Shown here: in pieces, positions 10,455 through 22,458 of the stretch
Position numbering within the stretch: the first letter of the stretch is position 1
Layout of the letters: every line of letters starts with the position of its first letter
Assembly (NCBI RefSeq): GCF_003086295.3
Contig: NC_092051.1
Span: 82,778,445 to 82,842,444, forward strand
Reading direction: 5' to 3'
Source of the DNA: Arachis hypogaea
Lineage: Eukaryota; Streptophyta; Magnoliopsida; Fabales; Fabaceae
DNA: 64,000 nucleotides
Made by a program: the position numbers and the translations under genes
The notes under the pieces: model-generated
Told to the model about the DNA's origin: nothing
What the model saw: only the letters and a program-made list of their open reading frames with translations
Databases searched by the model: none

Positions 10455-11400
10455 GGACTTTAGCTAGGACGTTAGTGGCGTTAACGTTAAGTGAAAATGT
10501 GGGTTCGAGAACGTTAGTGACAGTTACCTTTTTCACTAACGTTCCTAGCCCAAGATGGTTCACGTTAACTTCAATGTTAGTGGCACTAATGTGACCACTA
10601 ACGTTGCCTCTTGGTCCATCGCAGGCGTTATTGGCATTCACCTTTGCCAATAACGTTGCTCTTAGCCCCCATTTTCTCACGTTAGATTCCACGTTAGTAT
10701 GACTAACGTGGCTCTTAACGTGGGCATGCCTTAGCCTCGAGAGCGTTAGTGACACTTACCTTTGTCACTAACGTTCCAAACGCCCCTTCTCACATTAGTG
10801 CCTCACGTTAATTGACTTAACGTGGCCACTAACGTGGTGGTGATTGCCATCTCCAACGTTAGTGACAAAGGTGAGTGTCACTAACGTTGGCTCATCATTT
10901 CTTTCCTCCTTGTTAGTTTCCACGTTAATGCAATTAACGTGGCTCATAGTGGCTTGGTCCAACATTAGTGACAAAGGTGAGTGTCACTAACGTTGGCGAT
11001 TCCTTGCTCCTCCCACGTTAGAGTTCACGTTAATGTAGTTAACATGTCTCTTAACGTGGCCAATTGGGCTTAGTCCAACGTTAGTGACAAAGGTGAGTGT
11101 CACTAACATTGGCTTTGTCTTCCTTTCCACGTTAGAGTTTACGTTAACTGAGTTAACGTGACTCTTAATGTGGCTAATTGCCAATTTGGAGCGTTAGTGG
11201 TATCCACTTTTACCACTAACGCTGGAGCTCCCTTTCTCTCCACGTTAACTACCACGTTGATGTAGTTAACGTGGCAATTAACGTGAGCCATGATGGTTTC
11301 AAAGGCATTATTGGCAATCACTTTTCTCATTAACGTTGCAAGTTTATTCCCATTCCACGTTAGTGGTCACGTTAATTAGATTAATGTGGCTGCTAATGTG
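10455..11400. repeat. Array of CAACGTTAGTG...CACTAACGTTG palindromes in U3
   Basis: About a dozen inverted-repeat units. The best have 14-bp arms, CAACGTTAGTGACA and its complement around an 8-nt centre (for example about 10963-11002). Other units use cacgttag...ctaacgtg arms. Units alternate with unique spacers of 15-40 bp. Confidence 0.92.
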
Positions 11401-12049
11401 GTTCTTCCTTACTTCCTTTGTCCTGAAATCAAGCAAATAATGTGCATCAAAGCTCTAATCCAAGTTATGAGACATGCATTATCCAATCTGTCATTCAATT
11501 CATGCATAATTCTCATAAAATCATATAAAATTCACAATGTTTACTTGAATCAAGATGTAAGTGATTATCTACCCAAAACTTGCTTATTAACTAAGAAAAT
11601 GCATGAAATTACCCTAAAATAGTAAAGAAAAGGTCAGTGAAACTGGCCAAAATGCCCTGGCATCAAAAATGCTAAACTATGATGAGCAAGCTGCTGGAGA
11701 AAAGAGATTAATGCAACTCAATGAGCTGGAGGAATTTAGAAATTAAGCATATGAGAATGCAAAAATCTACAAAGAGAACACAAAAAAGTGGCATGATCAA
11801 AAGATAGCAAGAAGGGAGTTCACTGAAGGACAGAAGGGGCTACTATACAATTCAAGGCTCAAGTTCTTTCCTGGGAAACTTAAGTCTCGATGGTCAGGCC
11901 CCTTCATCATACTTAAGGTATTTCCCTATGGTCATGTAGAGCTCATGGAAGACAAGACTCAGAGAACTTTTACTATCAATGGCCATAGACTCAAACATTA
12001 CTTGGGAGGCTCCTTAGAGGAGCAGAGAGTGAGTTACAAGCTCAACTAA

Positions 12050-12441
12050 AGATGGAGGAGTGTCAAGCTAGTGACAATAAAGAAGCGCTAGTCGGGAGGC
12101 ACCCCAACAATTTATCCTTTTTTTATTTATTGTTTTTCTTAGAAGTAGTTTAAAATTCATTTCTTTAGATAGTTTAAGTTTTAGTATCACATTTGTGTTA
12201 CATTACCAATTAGAATTAGATTGCAATAGTAGGTTAGGAAGTTTAATACTGGCTTTGGTAGTTAGAATACTCTTACACTCTTTTATTTCTTTTTATTCTG
12301 GAATTGCAACTTGATGAATGCATTACTAATGATGAGTAAATGGGCTGAAAACTAGCTAAAATGCTAAGTTTGGTGTGGCCACTCACCCACTTAATCTAGG
12401 CTTACAACCATTTTAATAGCTTAATTTTGAAGAGTAAGCGC
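12050..12441 (+). other. Region 3' of integrase, element B, with conserved post-integrase motif
   Basis: No gene. It contains the conserved motif at 12066-12110 (TCAAGCTAGTGAC, TAAAGAAGCGCT, GGGAGGCACCCC) and one copy of AAGTTTGGTGT near 12366. It is interrupted at 12442 by element C. Confidence 0.7.
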
Positions 12442-13846
12442 TGACGTTAGGATTTTTAACAGTAAAGAATGTCATAAAAACAGTCGCGTTGTAGATATAG
12501 TCTCTAAACCGACAAAAATTCCTTCGTACAAACGTTTTGGTTGTCACAAGTAACAAACCCCTTTGAAATTTATAACCGAGTATTCAAACCTCGGGTCGTC
12601 TTCTCAAGGAATTACAGGGAAGTATGTTCTTATTATTGGTTATGAAGATTGTAAATTGGGGGTTTTGGAAGTTTGGGCAATGCGCACAGGTATATTTTCG
12701 AGCAATAAAAATAAATAAATAACTGTAAAATAAACTCTTGGCAAGGTATGAGAATCGGAAATCCTGTCCTTGTTATCCTTATCAGATGTGATGAGAATTG
12801 GATTTTAATACCACTTAGTTAAGTCAAGTGGACTAATTAGCTTGATCCTCAAGTCCTAGTCAATTCCTGTGAAGAGACTAGTGTTAGAGCAATCCTAGCT
12901 AAAGCAAAATCTGCCAATTTCAACTACTCCTGAGTTTGACAACTCAAGTGTTACCAATTATTTAACCAAAGCCAAAAGGGAGAAAAATATCTAAATCAAA
13001 TTAAAAGCATCAATATAAGCAAAGCAATTTTAAATCTGAAAATACCTCGAATTGCATTAACAAAAGAAACTAAATCTGGCATAGATGTTCATAAATTAAA
13101 TTGAAAAAATAAATAAAAATAAAGAACCTGGGATTGAGAGTCACTCCTAAAACTAAGAGAAATCCTAAATCCTAATCCTAAGAGAGAGGAGAGAACCTCT
13201 CTCTCTAAAAACTACATCTACCCCTAAAATTGTAAATATGTGAGCCTCCTATGAATGGATGTATTCTTCCACTTTATAGCCTCTAATCTGTGTTTTCTGG
13301 GCCGCAAACTGGGTCAAAAACAGTCCAGAATTCGCTGGTTTCGAATTTTGCCACGCTGGATTTCCGTCAGTGCGATGCGGCCGCATGGATCACGCGGTCG
13401 TGTCGCCTAGCATCGGGGAAACTATAGCATATTATATATCAAATCGGAGCCCCAAACGTTAGCTTTCCAACGCAACTAAAACTGCATCGTTTGGACATCT
13501 GTAGCTAAAGTTATAGCCGTTTGAGTGCAGAGAGGTCAGGCTGGACAGCTTAGCAATTTCTCCAACTTCTTGCATTCCTTCCACTTTTGCATGCTTTCTT
13601 CCCATCCTCCAAGCCATTCCTGCATTATAATATCTGAAAACACTTAACACACATATCAAGGAATCTAATAGTAATAAGAGAGGATTAATAATAAGCAAAA
13701 TAAGATTAAAGAAGCATGTTTTCAATCAAAGCACATAATTAGGAAGGCAAATGTAAAACCATGCAAATAGTATGAATAAGTGGGTAAAGAGTTGATAAAA
13801 TCCACTCAATTGAGCACAAGATAAACCATGAAATAGTGGTTTATCA
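12442..13846 (-). repeat. 3' LTR of element C
   Basis: Minus-strand ends TGATAAACCACTATTTCATG and ...CTAACGTCA. TATA box (minus TATAAAGT) at 13271-13278. A short CpG palindrome cluster at about 13370-13410 lies upstream of the TATA. Confidence 0.9.
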
Positions 13847-13861
13847 ACCTCCTCACACTTA
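13847..13861 (-). other. Polypurine tract of element C
   Basis: Minus-strand TAAGTGTGAGGAGGT next to the 3' LTR; a near copy is at 15262-15276. Confidence 0.85.
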
Positions 13862-15238
13862 AACATTAGCATGTCCTCATGCTAAGATCAAGAGAAGCTA
13901 TAAAGAAATGAAGAGGAATGGTAGAATGCAACTACATGCTAAATGCTTTTACTTACTTGGTTAAGAGTAAATAAGTTCTCCAAGAATAAATATAAAGTGG
14001 ATTTCACTAATTCAAATCATAAAAAATAAAGTACGAATAGACTTGTAGAAGAAAATAGCTCATGAAAGCAGAGAACAAGGAATTGAGCATCGAACCCTCA
14101 CTGGTAGTGTATACACTCTAGTCACTCAAGTGTTTAAGGTTCGATTCTTTCAATTCTCTACTAACCTTGCTTTCTAAGGCTTGCTCTTCATCTAACAATC
14201 AACATAATTTTAATGCACAAATACACATATCATGAGGTCTTTTAAGGGTTGTAATGGGGTTAGGGTTAAGGTAGGATTGTATCTGGCCAAGTGGACTAAA
14301 ATCTGAATCCTTAATTAACTTAAACTTTCCACCTAACTTAAACAATCCATGTAATCACAGTACAAAATCTAACTATCCATCAACCATGTTTTCCACATAT
14401 TCATGCATTCTAATTTCAAGTACAATTCATATGCATTGTTTTCAACATTTACTTTGGGGCATTTTGTCCCCTTTTTCTTATTTGCTCTTTTTCTTTTATT
14501 TTTCTCTCTCTTTTTCTTCTTCTTCTTCTTTTTTTTTTCAATGCATATGATTAATTTATTGAATGCATGAACATATTCTCAACATTCTTTTACATTTTCA
14601 AAAAATTCTAACATACTCAATTCTCAAACCAAATGTTTCCAAACCCACTTTTCCCCACACTTAATTCATGAGCACTCTCACTAGTCTAAGCTAACCAAGG
14701 ATTCGAATTTAAGGACATTATTGTTTTTCGCTTAGACTTAATGATGTGCTAAAGTAAAGAATAAAGGGGTATAATAGGCTCAAATTGGTTTGCAAGGGAT
14801 AATGAAGGGTTAAGGCCATATGGGTATGTAAGCTCAGTGAAACAAAGGCCTCAATCATATAAGTGCATGCATACATCAAACCATGGAAATATAGAATTAA
14901 GCAAGACAAAGATCACAATTTTAGAGAGAAAAACACACACAAAAAAAAAATAAAATATTGGTTGATAAAATGCAACCAATTCAAATAGGCTCAAAATCTC
15001 ACAGGTTTTGTGTGTTCGAGCTCTAAACCATGTTCCAATATAATATTTCTTCAAACAAGTGTAACAAAAAATTTTATTCAAATTACTGAAATGCTCTAAA
15101 AGGTTTCTTGAAAAAGAAAATATTACTTCAACCAGGTGGTAAAATATGCAAAAATCAAACAAATATGCAATCAAATATGCAAATGCAACAATGAGCAAAC
15201 AAATAAAATAAAAATTTTGGTGTTGAGTCAGGAAATAA
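13862..15238 (-). other. Non-coding 3' region of element C
   Basis: No credible gene. Equivalent to 2565-3966 in A and 28837-30262 in E. Pyrimidine-rich tract at about 14480-14540. Confidence 0.65.
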
Positions 15239-15433
15239 CTAACCCATGGAGATCGGTATCGACCTCCCCACACTTAAAGATTGCACCGTCCTCGGTGCAT
15301 GCTGAGATGTGCAGGTGGACGGGTTGCTCCAACTGACGCTTGTAGATGGAGGCGCTTTAGTTGGAGATCTCTTGGTTCCTTTCCTTGCTGGTGTCATGTC
15401 AGTGGCCTTTTCTTTTCCTTTCTTGGTACCCAT
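15239..15433 (-). pseudogene. ORF3 remnant of element C (internal deletion)
   Basis: 64 codons from ATG at 15433. The first 20 residues (MGTKKGKEKATDMTPARKGT) match the ORF3 starts of A and E, but the conserved domain is missing and the tail is out of frame relative to A. The ATG is preceded by a pyrimidine-rich stretch ending ccttag, similar to a splice acceptor. The internal polypurine-tract copy (15262-15276) falls inside the shifted frame. Confidence 0.7.
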
Positions 15434-16048
15434 GCCTAAGGAAGAAGAAAAAGGAAGAGTGTGAAATATAGAAAACTAAGACCGGAAGGGAGGAAATTCC
15501 AAGTGATAAGGAATGCCAAAGGAAAGATGATAGTCCATCTACATGGTAGCTACAACATGTAGGGAAGACAACAATAAAGATTAAAAAGGGCAATTCAAAA
15601 TAATTAGATGCAAGAGGATAAAAACATGCAAATAATAGGCATGAGAAGCATAGCTCAAGCATCAAGTAATAAATGTGCCAAATTAAAGAGCATGTGTAAT
15701 GATGACAATTGTGAATGATAATCCCAAATACATTGGGTGTGAAAGTTAAAATAGGGATGAAAATAATGTAATCCAAATGTATAAGAGAACCATAAGTAAA
15801 TGTCAATTGTCAAATCTCTTCTCCGAGTAGCCACGTGCTCAAATAAAATAAGGCACTTGTCCAAATAAAACTCCAACACCAATGAGAATAATGCAATGAA
15901 TGAAATATGCAAATAAATGAAGTAAAATAAAATGAGAGGGAAAAAGGATGAGAAGAAGAAAAAGAAAGTGAGAAAGGAGAGAGAAGGAAGAAATTAGGAT
16001 TAGAAAAGAGAAGATAAGAAAATTGGCACTAATCTGGATAGGTTGTGC
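15434..16048 (-). other. Non-coding region between ORF3 remnant and palindrome array, element C
   Basis: No credible gene; overlapping hydrophobic frames here are low-complexity AT translations. Corresponds to 4111-4562 in A. Confidence 0.5.
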
Positions 16049-16575
16049 GACGCTGGCGACGCGGTCGCGTGGGTGACGCAGTCGCGTGGTGCGCGATAAG
16101 GTTGGGTGACGCGGACGCGTGGGGCACGCGATCGCGTGACTTGATTTGTGCTAGTGGCGCGAGTGCAGCCTCGTGGTCGCACAACTCTCTATTCAAAACT
16201 CAGGATTGCCAAAATCCAGGGTGACGCGGTCGCGTGGTCGACGCGATCGCGCGGGTGGCCTTATTTCCAATATGACGCGGACGCGTGGGTGACGGGTTCG
16301 TGTGGCAGGGCTTGTGCTACTAGCACGGGTCCAGCCCAATTCCAGCATAACTCTCTGCCATACACCCTTTTTACGCCGATTTCAGGTCACGCGGCCGCGT
16401 GGGTGACGAGGTCGCGTGGGAGGCCATTATTCCCATATGACGCGGTCGCATGGGGTGATTTGTGCCATTGGCACGCCTCCAGCGCTGCTCCTGTGAAACT
16501 CTCTGTTCATATTAATATTGTCTCCCATTTCCTTGTGACGCGGACGCGTCGCTGATTCGGTCGCGTCGCGTGCTT
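16049..16575. repeat. Internal array of ACGCGT/GCGACCGCGT-type palindromes, element C
   Basis: Repeated units such as gacgcggtcgcgtgggtgac and gacgcggacgcgtggggcac with spacers shared with A. It has the same order relative to ORF1 and ORF3 as in A and again ends in a poly-T run (16578-16588). Confidence 0.9.
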
Positions 16576-16776
16576 GCTTTTTTTTTTGTAATCTGAAAAA
16601 TGCTGAATGCAGTGTTAATATGAATGTGATGCAAAACTCCAGGTTCAATATAACAAAATAGAATAAAATTCAAAAACAAATAAAAACTAAAAAGAAACGA
16701 TCATACCATGGTGGGTTGTCTTCCACCTAGCACTTTTAGTTAAAGTCCTTAAGTTGGACATTTGGCGAGCTTCCTG

Positions 16777-18228
16777 TTATGGTGGCTTGTGCTTGAACTC
16801 ATCCAGGAATATCCACCAATGTTTGTGATTCCAATGTCCTCCGGGGTCCCAAACTAAGCATGTAAAGCCCTTAAGAAGCTTCAAACAGATTCTTAGGCTC
16901 CCGGGGTGACAAATGCCAGAACAGATTCCAAGATCCCAAACTTTACTTTTACACCCGTTTTTGTCTCGATCTGCATTTTTCCAGCCGGGTGAAAGGTGAT
17001 CTGAATTCTCACTGCAGCGACCAAATAGCTTCCTAGACCCATTCAGTTGAGCTTTATACCAACCCTTGCATTTGAACTTAAAGCTTCCAATCATGATCAA
17101 CCTTGCAGGACAATTCTTACCACTGGCCATCTTCCTCTTACTCTTAATATTACAAAGAGCTCTAAGTTGACCATCCGTCTCCAGTAGCCCATATTCAAGT
17201 GGGATTAGAAAGCTATGGGATATGAATTTTACCCACTTGAATGTTGTGAAGGATGATGGCAACTTAGGGGGAGGTTTTTTTAATGAAATTGCAAGTTCCA
17301 CTCCCTCGTGCTCTTCTCTGATAATTACCACCTCTTTGCAAGCTTCTTCAATTTCAACCTCTTCCTCTTGGCAGCTTTCTTCCAATTTAATCTCCTCTTC
17401 ATTGCTTTCCAAGGGCATGGGAGGTTGTGCTTCTTCTTCTTGAATCTCCATTTCTTGATCAACCTCTTCCAAGTCTTCAACTGTGATATGCTTTGAAGGT
17501 TGTACACCCTCCTTAGCATCAAATTCAACCGTCTTGGAAGGAGGCTCTATGTCTTGACTTTCCCATGGAGGTTCTGCATCTCCTAGATCTTCAACCAACT
17601 CTTCTTCTTGAACAATGACAGCTTCTTCTACTTGTTCTAGTACGAATTCATTCTCTGTCTTGTCCACTGGGGTTTCTGGTATCTCCTTCATGCTACGCTC
17701 TTCACTAGACTGTCCACATGGAGTTGTGGCTGATCCTTGTATATTTGAGTGTCTAGAAGCCCATTGAATTAATACTTGCTCCAGTTGTTGAACGGTTGCC
17801 TGAAATTTAATTACTGTTTCCCTTAGGTGAACCTCTGCTTCTCGGGTTGCCGGACTTGGTCATGATACAAAAGAAAGTGGTAGTGGTTGGGATTGATTGG
17901 ATTGGAATTAGGGTGGTTCTATATATGGTTCATATGGCTCATAAGGTGGTTGGTATGGTGGTTGAGGGTTAGGGTCATATGGAGGTGAATGGTGGTAGTT
18001 GGCTTGTGAGTGTGGTGGTTCAAAATTGTGTTGAGGAAATGGTTCATAGGCATATGGTGGTGGTTGTTGATAGTCCCTTGGAGGTGGTTGTTGCCATGAG
18101 GGTTGATCAAATCCTTGTGGCTCCTCCCATCTTTGATTGTTCCAACCTTGATGCCTGTTCTCATTGTAATTTCTTCTTCCTGCAACATAATTGTAACCAG
18201 ACTCATAGCCAAAGGGGTGAGAGTTCAT
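16777..18228 (-). pseudogene. ORF1 of element C, P/Y/Q-rich protein of unknown function, broken
   Basis: The start is ATG at 18228 (MNSHPFGYESGYNYVAGRRN). The N-terminal 100 codons (18228-17908) are Pro/Tyr/Gln-rich with repeated YEPY and PPY. The frame breaks in 17907-17692 and resumes (17691-16777) with an acidic middle and the conserved C-terminal domain carrying nine or more Cys and a terminal FKHKPP. The domain order equals A and D, so the protein was once under selection in this family. No match to gag, protease or polymerase domains that I can recognise. Confidence 0.8.
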
Positions 18229-18480
18229 AGTAGAAAATAAAAATTAAAAAATAAAAACAAATTGAAATTAAAAGGTTATTTAAATTTTCAATTTGAAAAT
18301 TAAATTTTGAAATTTGAATTTTAAATTTGCATTTTGAAATTTGACTTTTGAAATAAGATAAGATAAGATAAAAATTTTAAAATAAAAATTAATAACCTCT
18401 TAATTTAATAAAAATAAAAAGAAAAACAAATCAAAAAGCAAATATTTACAATAACCAATGATAAGGCACACGTTTGCAAT
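18229..18480 (-). other. AT-rich 5' leader of element C
   Basis: Simple AT-rich sequence with alternating TTTGAAATTTGAA runs and the tandem ATAAG block at about 18354-18370. No gene. Confidence 0.7.
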
Positions 18481-18498
18481 TCCCCGGCAACGGCGCCA
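18481..18498 (-). other. Primer-binding site, tRNA-Asp, element C
   Basis: Minus strand TGGCGCCGTTGCCGGGGA, the complement of the 3' end of plant tRNA-Asp including CCA. Three bases from the LTR end at 18502. Confidence 0.93.
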
Positions 18499-18501
18499 TT
18501 T

Positions 18502-19907
18502 TGACGTTAGGATTTTTGCTAGTAAAGAATGTCATAAAAACAGTCGTGTTGTAGATATAGTCTCTAAACCGACAAAAATCCCTTCGTACAAACGTTTTGG
18601 TTGTCACAAGTAACAAACCCCTTTGAAATTGATAACCGAGTATTCAAACCTCGGGTCGTCTTCTCAAGGAATTGCAGGGAAGTATGTTATTATTATTGGT
18701 TATGAAGATTGTAAATTGGGGGTTTTGAAAGTTTGGGCAATGCGCACAGGTATATTTTCGAGCAATAAAAATAAATAAATAACTGTAAAATAAACTCTTG
18801 TCAAGGTATGAGAACCGGAAATCCTGTCCTTGTTATCCTTATCAGATGTGATGAGAATTGGATTTTAATCCCACTTAGTTAAGTCAAGTGGACTAATTAG
18901 CTTGATCCTCAAGTCCTAGTCAACTCCTGTGAAGAGACTAGTGTTAGAGCAATCCTAGCTAAAGCAAAATCTGCCAATTTTAACCACTCCTAAGTTTGAC
19001 AACTCAAGTGTTACCAATAATTTAACTAAAGCCAAAAGGGAGAAAAATATCTAAATCAAATTAAAAGCATCAATATAAGCAAAGCAATTTTAAATCTGAA
19101 AATACCTCGAATTGCATTAACAAAAGAAACTAAATCTGGCATAGATGTTCATAAATTAAATTGAGAAAATAAATAAAAATAATGAACCTGGGATTGAGAG
19201 TCACTCCTAAAACTAAGAGAAATCCTAAATCCTAATCCTAAGAGAGAGGAGAGAACCTCTCTCTCTAAAAACTACATCTACCCCTAAAATTGTAAATATG
19301 TGAGCCTGCTATAAATGGATGTATTCCCCCACTTTATAGCCTCTAATTTGTGTTTTCTAGGCCGCAAACTGGGTAAAAAACAGTCTAGAATTCGCTGGTT
19401 TCGAATTTTGCCACGCTGGATTTCCGTCACTACGACGCGGCCGCATGGATCACGCGGTCGCGTCGCCTAGCGTCAGGGTAACTATAACATATTATATATC
19501 AAATCGAAGCTCCAGACGTTAGGTTTCTAACGCAACTAGAACCGCATCATTTGAACCTCTATAGCTAAATTTATAGCCGTTTGAGTGCAGAGAGGTCAGG
19601 CTGGACAGCTTAGCAATTTCTCCAACTTCTTGCATTCCTTCCACTTTTGCATGTTTTCTTCCCATCCTCTAAGCCATTCCTGCCTTATAATATCTGAAAA
19701 CACTTAACACACATATCAAGACATCTAATAGTAATAAGAGAGGATTAATAATAAGCAAATATAAGATCAAAGAAGCATGTTTTCAATCAAAGCACATAAT
19801 TAGGAAGGCAAATGTAAAACCATGCAAATAGTATGAATAAGTGGGTAAAGAGTTGATAAAATCCACTCAATTGAGCACAAGATAAACCATGAAATAGTGG
19901 TTTATCG
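18502..19907 (-). repeat. 5' LTR of element C
   Basis: Pairs with 12442-13846, clearly related over its full length but with scattered substitutions. TATA box (minus) at 19331-19338, palindromes at about 19430-19470. Confidence 0.9.
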
Positions 19908-20686
19908 AGCCCAGAGATTAAGTTTGGTGTGGCCACCACCAAAGATCACCTAGCAAGCCCAAGTTTACCTAATTTGAAAGCACTTAATGTTTTGGGAAAG
20001 AACATGAATGTGGTTTAATGTGTTCAGCGGAGGTTGGAATCAAAAGAAAATAAAAAGATTGGAGTTATTTTATCCTTATGAACACATTAAATACACAATG
20101 ATGGAACCAATTTATTAAGATGCTAAAGGATTAAGTTTCGTGCCCCAAGGGACACCCGTCAGTTGCAATCCGAATTAACCATGATAAGAAGGAATGTGAA
20201 GGATTCTTTTATCATTACTAATGGGTTTCAGTTTCAATTTCAGGAGAAAAGATGGGACCCACATGGTGAATAACTCACAAAACAAGGAAGTCAAAGTGTA
20301 CTTACACTTTGGAACTCAACACATCCAGAAGGCATAGTGAGATAAGAGTTGGCGCCTCTTCCCACGCTAGGCGCCACTCCCCAAGTGGGAAAATATTTAA
20401 CCCTTTTTATTTCCCACCATTCGAATCACACCCTTCACCCCTTATAAAAGCCTCACACTCCCAATTCTTCTCCCACTCCAAACCCCTGATCACACACGAA
20501 GAGAATCCATACACCCTTCTTCTCCCTTTCTCTTTTTGTCTTCTACTACCTCTCTTCCCCTACTTCTTTTCCCTTTCTCTTGATTGGAACAATCAAGTCC
20601 TAATTTTGGTGTTGGAGCAAAACCTTATTTTGCTTGCCTCTCTTGCAACCTCCCCCAAATTTTTTTAAACACACTCTCTCAACCTA
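19908..20686 (+). other. Element B region upstream of ORF3
   Basis: No gene up to the ORF3 ATG. It holds AAGTTTGGTGT near 19919, a hairpin with ggcgcc arms (about 20350-20380) and a good TATA box (TATAAAAG, 20443-20450) followed by a pyrimidine-rich leader to the ATG at 20687. This could be an internal promoter for ORF3. Confidence 0.6.
20443..20450 (+). promoter_or_regulatory. Possible internal TATA box for ORF3 of element B
   Basis: TATAAAAG, about 240 bp upstream of the ORF3 ATG, followed by a C/T-rich leader. Element F has TATAAAG 155 bp upstream of its ORF3 ATG. Confidence 0.45.
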
Positions 20687-21410
20687 ATGGCACCACCAAA
20701 AAGCTCAGCCTCAAAGAAAAGAAAAACCAAGGAACCAACCTCTGGATCCTTAAGCTCTTTCAACGAATACAAGTTTCTCTCCGCATTCAACCATAATCAA
20801 TTCTATGGTTGGGTGAGTGAGAGGAAGATCATTCCAGAAGTTGGGTTCCAATTAGGGAGGAAAGAGCATCCTAAAATCAACATTGATATCAACAGTAGAG
20901 GATGGTCACTCCTATGCAACCCAACAAGGAAGGTAGTAGAGAGCATGGTGAGGGAGTTTTATGCTAACGCTGTGCCTCACTATTTTATGGTTTATCTTAT
21001 GCTCAATTGAGTGGTTTTTATCAACTCTTGACCCACTTATTTATACTATTTGCATGGTTTTACAATTCCTTCCCAGAATTTGTGCTATGATTGAAAACAT
21101 GCTTCTTTGATCTTATATTTTCTAATATTAATCCTCTCTTATTACCATTCGATGCTTTGATATGTGTGTTAAGTTATTTCAGAGATTACAGGACATGAAT
21201 GACTTGGAGGATGGAAAGGAAGCATGCAAAAGTGGAAGGAATACAAGAAACTGAAGGAACTGCTAAAGCTGTCCAGTCTGACCTTCTGGCACTCAAACGA
21301 CCATAACTTGAGCTATAGAGGTCCAAATGATGCGGTTCCAGTTGCGTTGGAAAGCTAACGTCTAGGGCTTCGATTTGATATATAATCTGCTATAGCTGCC
21401 CCGAAGCTAG

Positions 21411-21496
21411 GCGACGCGAACGTGTGGATCACGCAGACGCATGACCTGGCAGAAACGCAATCCACGCAAATGCGTGGACGACGCTCCCGCGACCTG
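21411..21496. repeat. CpG palindrome cluster in U3 of D
   Basis: Includes gacgcgaacgtgtggatcac and cacgcaaatgcgtggacgac. The copy in the 3' LTR (34791-34870) keeps more intact palindromes (cgaacgcgtgg, ggacgcgtgac). Confidence 0.75.
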
Positions 21497-21575
21497 TACA
21501 TACCAAAATACGCTGGGGGCAATTTCTGGGCTGTTTTTGACCCAGTTTTCAGCCCAGAAAACATAGATTAGAGGC

Positions 21576-21583
21576 TATAAAGT
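21576..21583 (+). promoter_or_regulatory. TATA box of D 5' LTR
   Basis: TATAAAGT within gaggctataaagtggggg, a block shared by the LTRs of A, C and D. Confidence 0.65.
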
Positions 21584-22458
21584 GGGGGAATGCATCCATT
21601 CATTAACATGTCTTCCATTATTCACTTTTTATAATTTAGATGTAGTTTTTAGAGAGAGAGGTTCTCTCCTCTCTCTTAGGATTTAGGATTAGGATTTCTC
21701 TTAAAGGATTAAGAACTATTTCTTCTCAATTCCAGGTTCAATGTTCCTTTTATTTATTTTTTCCAATTTGGTTCATGAATTCTCATGTTTAACCTGATTT
21801 CTTTTATTTAATACAATTTGAGGTATTTCAGATTTATCACTTCTTCTATTGTTTGTTATTAACTGATGTTCTAAGTTAGATCCTAACTTGATTTTGGAGT
21901 TGATTAATATTTAGAGACCCTTGAGTTGAATTACTCAAGAGTTAAATTATAATTGGGTTCGTTGTTGGCTGGCTCTCTAGTCACTAACGCTAATCCTTCC
22001 CAAGGGAGAGGATTAGAACTTGTGAATAGAAGTAGACTTCCAACTTACTTGACTTTCTTTTACTTTACTTGGTAAAGGATAACTAAGTAGAGGCAACTAT
22101 CAATTATCAATTGATCTTGAGAAAAATCCAACAAGGATAGAACTTCCGATTAATCTCTCCTTATCAAGGCTTTTTATTGTTATTATTTTATTTCCTCTGC
22201 CATTGCTATTCTAGCTTTTTATCTTAATCAAAAACCCCAAAACACACTTTTTCATAACCAATAATAAGAACACCTCTCTGCAATTCCTTGAGAAGACGAC
22301 CCGAGGTTTGGATACTTCGGTTATAAATTTTAAAGGGGTTTGTTACTTGTGACAACCAAAATGTTTGTAAGAAAGGACTTTTGTTGGTTTAGAAGCTATA
22401 CCTGCAACGAGGATTTATCTGCGAATTTCTAGACCACGCAAAAGTTCTCTCTTCAAAA

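Larger units (their letters stand above)
9343..11665 (-). mobile_element. Solo LTR (Athila-like, group 2) inside the integrase of B
   Basis: On the minus strand it starts TGATGCCAGGGC and ends ...CGTGCATCA. Both sides have the 5-bp target duplication AAAAT (9338-9342 and 11666-11670), and removing the LTR plus one copy restores the integrase frame. 2323 bp, no internal region, so it is the product of LTR-LTR recombination. It holds a large palindrome array in U3 and a minus-strand TATA box at about 10255-10261. It is closest to the LTRs of element I (52634 and 58112). Confidence 0.95.
9182..12049 (+). pseudogene. Integrase C-terminal part, split by a solo LTR
   Basis: 9182-9342 encodes the end of the integrase core ([18 protein letters not shown] then [13 protein letters not shown]), a block typical of plant Ty3/gypsy integrases. 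A 2323-bp solo LTR follows, then 11671-12049 resumes in the same frame as the C-terminal region with [14 protein letters not shown] and a GHRLKHY block before a TAA at 12047-12049. Its homologue in element I (55786-56436) shows the same order uninterrupted. Besides the insertion there is a premature TAA near 11744, where the I copy has a sense codon. Not functional. Confidence 0.9.
12442..19907 (-). mobile_element. Group 1 non-autonomous LTR retrotransposon C (complete)
   Basis: Both LTRs (12442-13846 and 18502-19907, about 1405 bp), primer site 18481-18498, polypurine tract 13847-13861, ORF1 (16777-18228), palindrome array (16049-16575) and a short ORF3 remnant (15239-15433) are present. Flanks are agcgc and agccc, a 5-bp duplication with one mismatch. 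The outermost base of the 5' LTR is g where a is expected. No gag or pol. It lies in the 3' non-coding region of B. Confidence 0.92.
20978..22455 (+). repeat. 5' LTR of element D
   Basis: Begins within CACTATTTTATGG and ends CTCTTCA, three bases before the primer site. TATA box at 21576-21583; CpG palindrome cluster at 21411-21496. Confidence 0.88.

Noticed and set aside
10455..11400. Possible CRISPR array
   Set aside because: The units are palindromes of variable sequence with unequal spacers inside a plant LTR; no cas genes and the wrong kind of genome.
14718..15912. Hydrophobic open frames that might be membrane proteins
   Set aside because: Low-complexity AT-rich non-coding region of element C; the matching region in A and E has no conserved frame.
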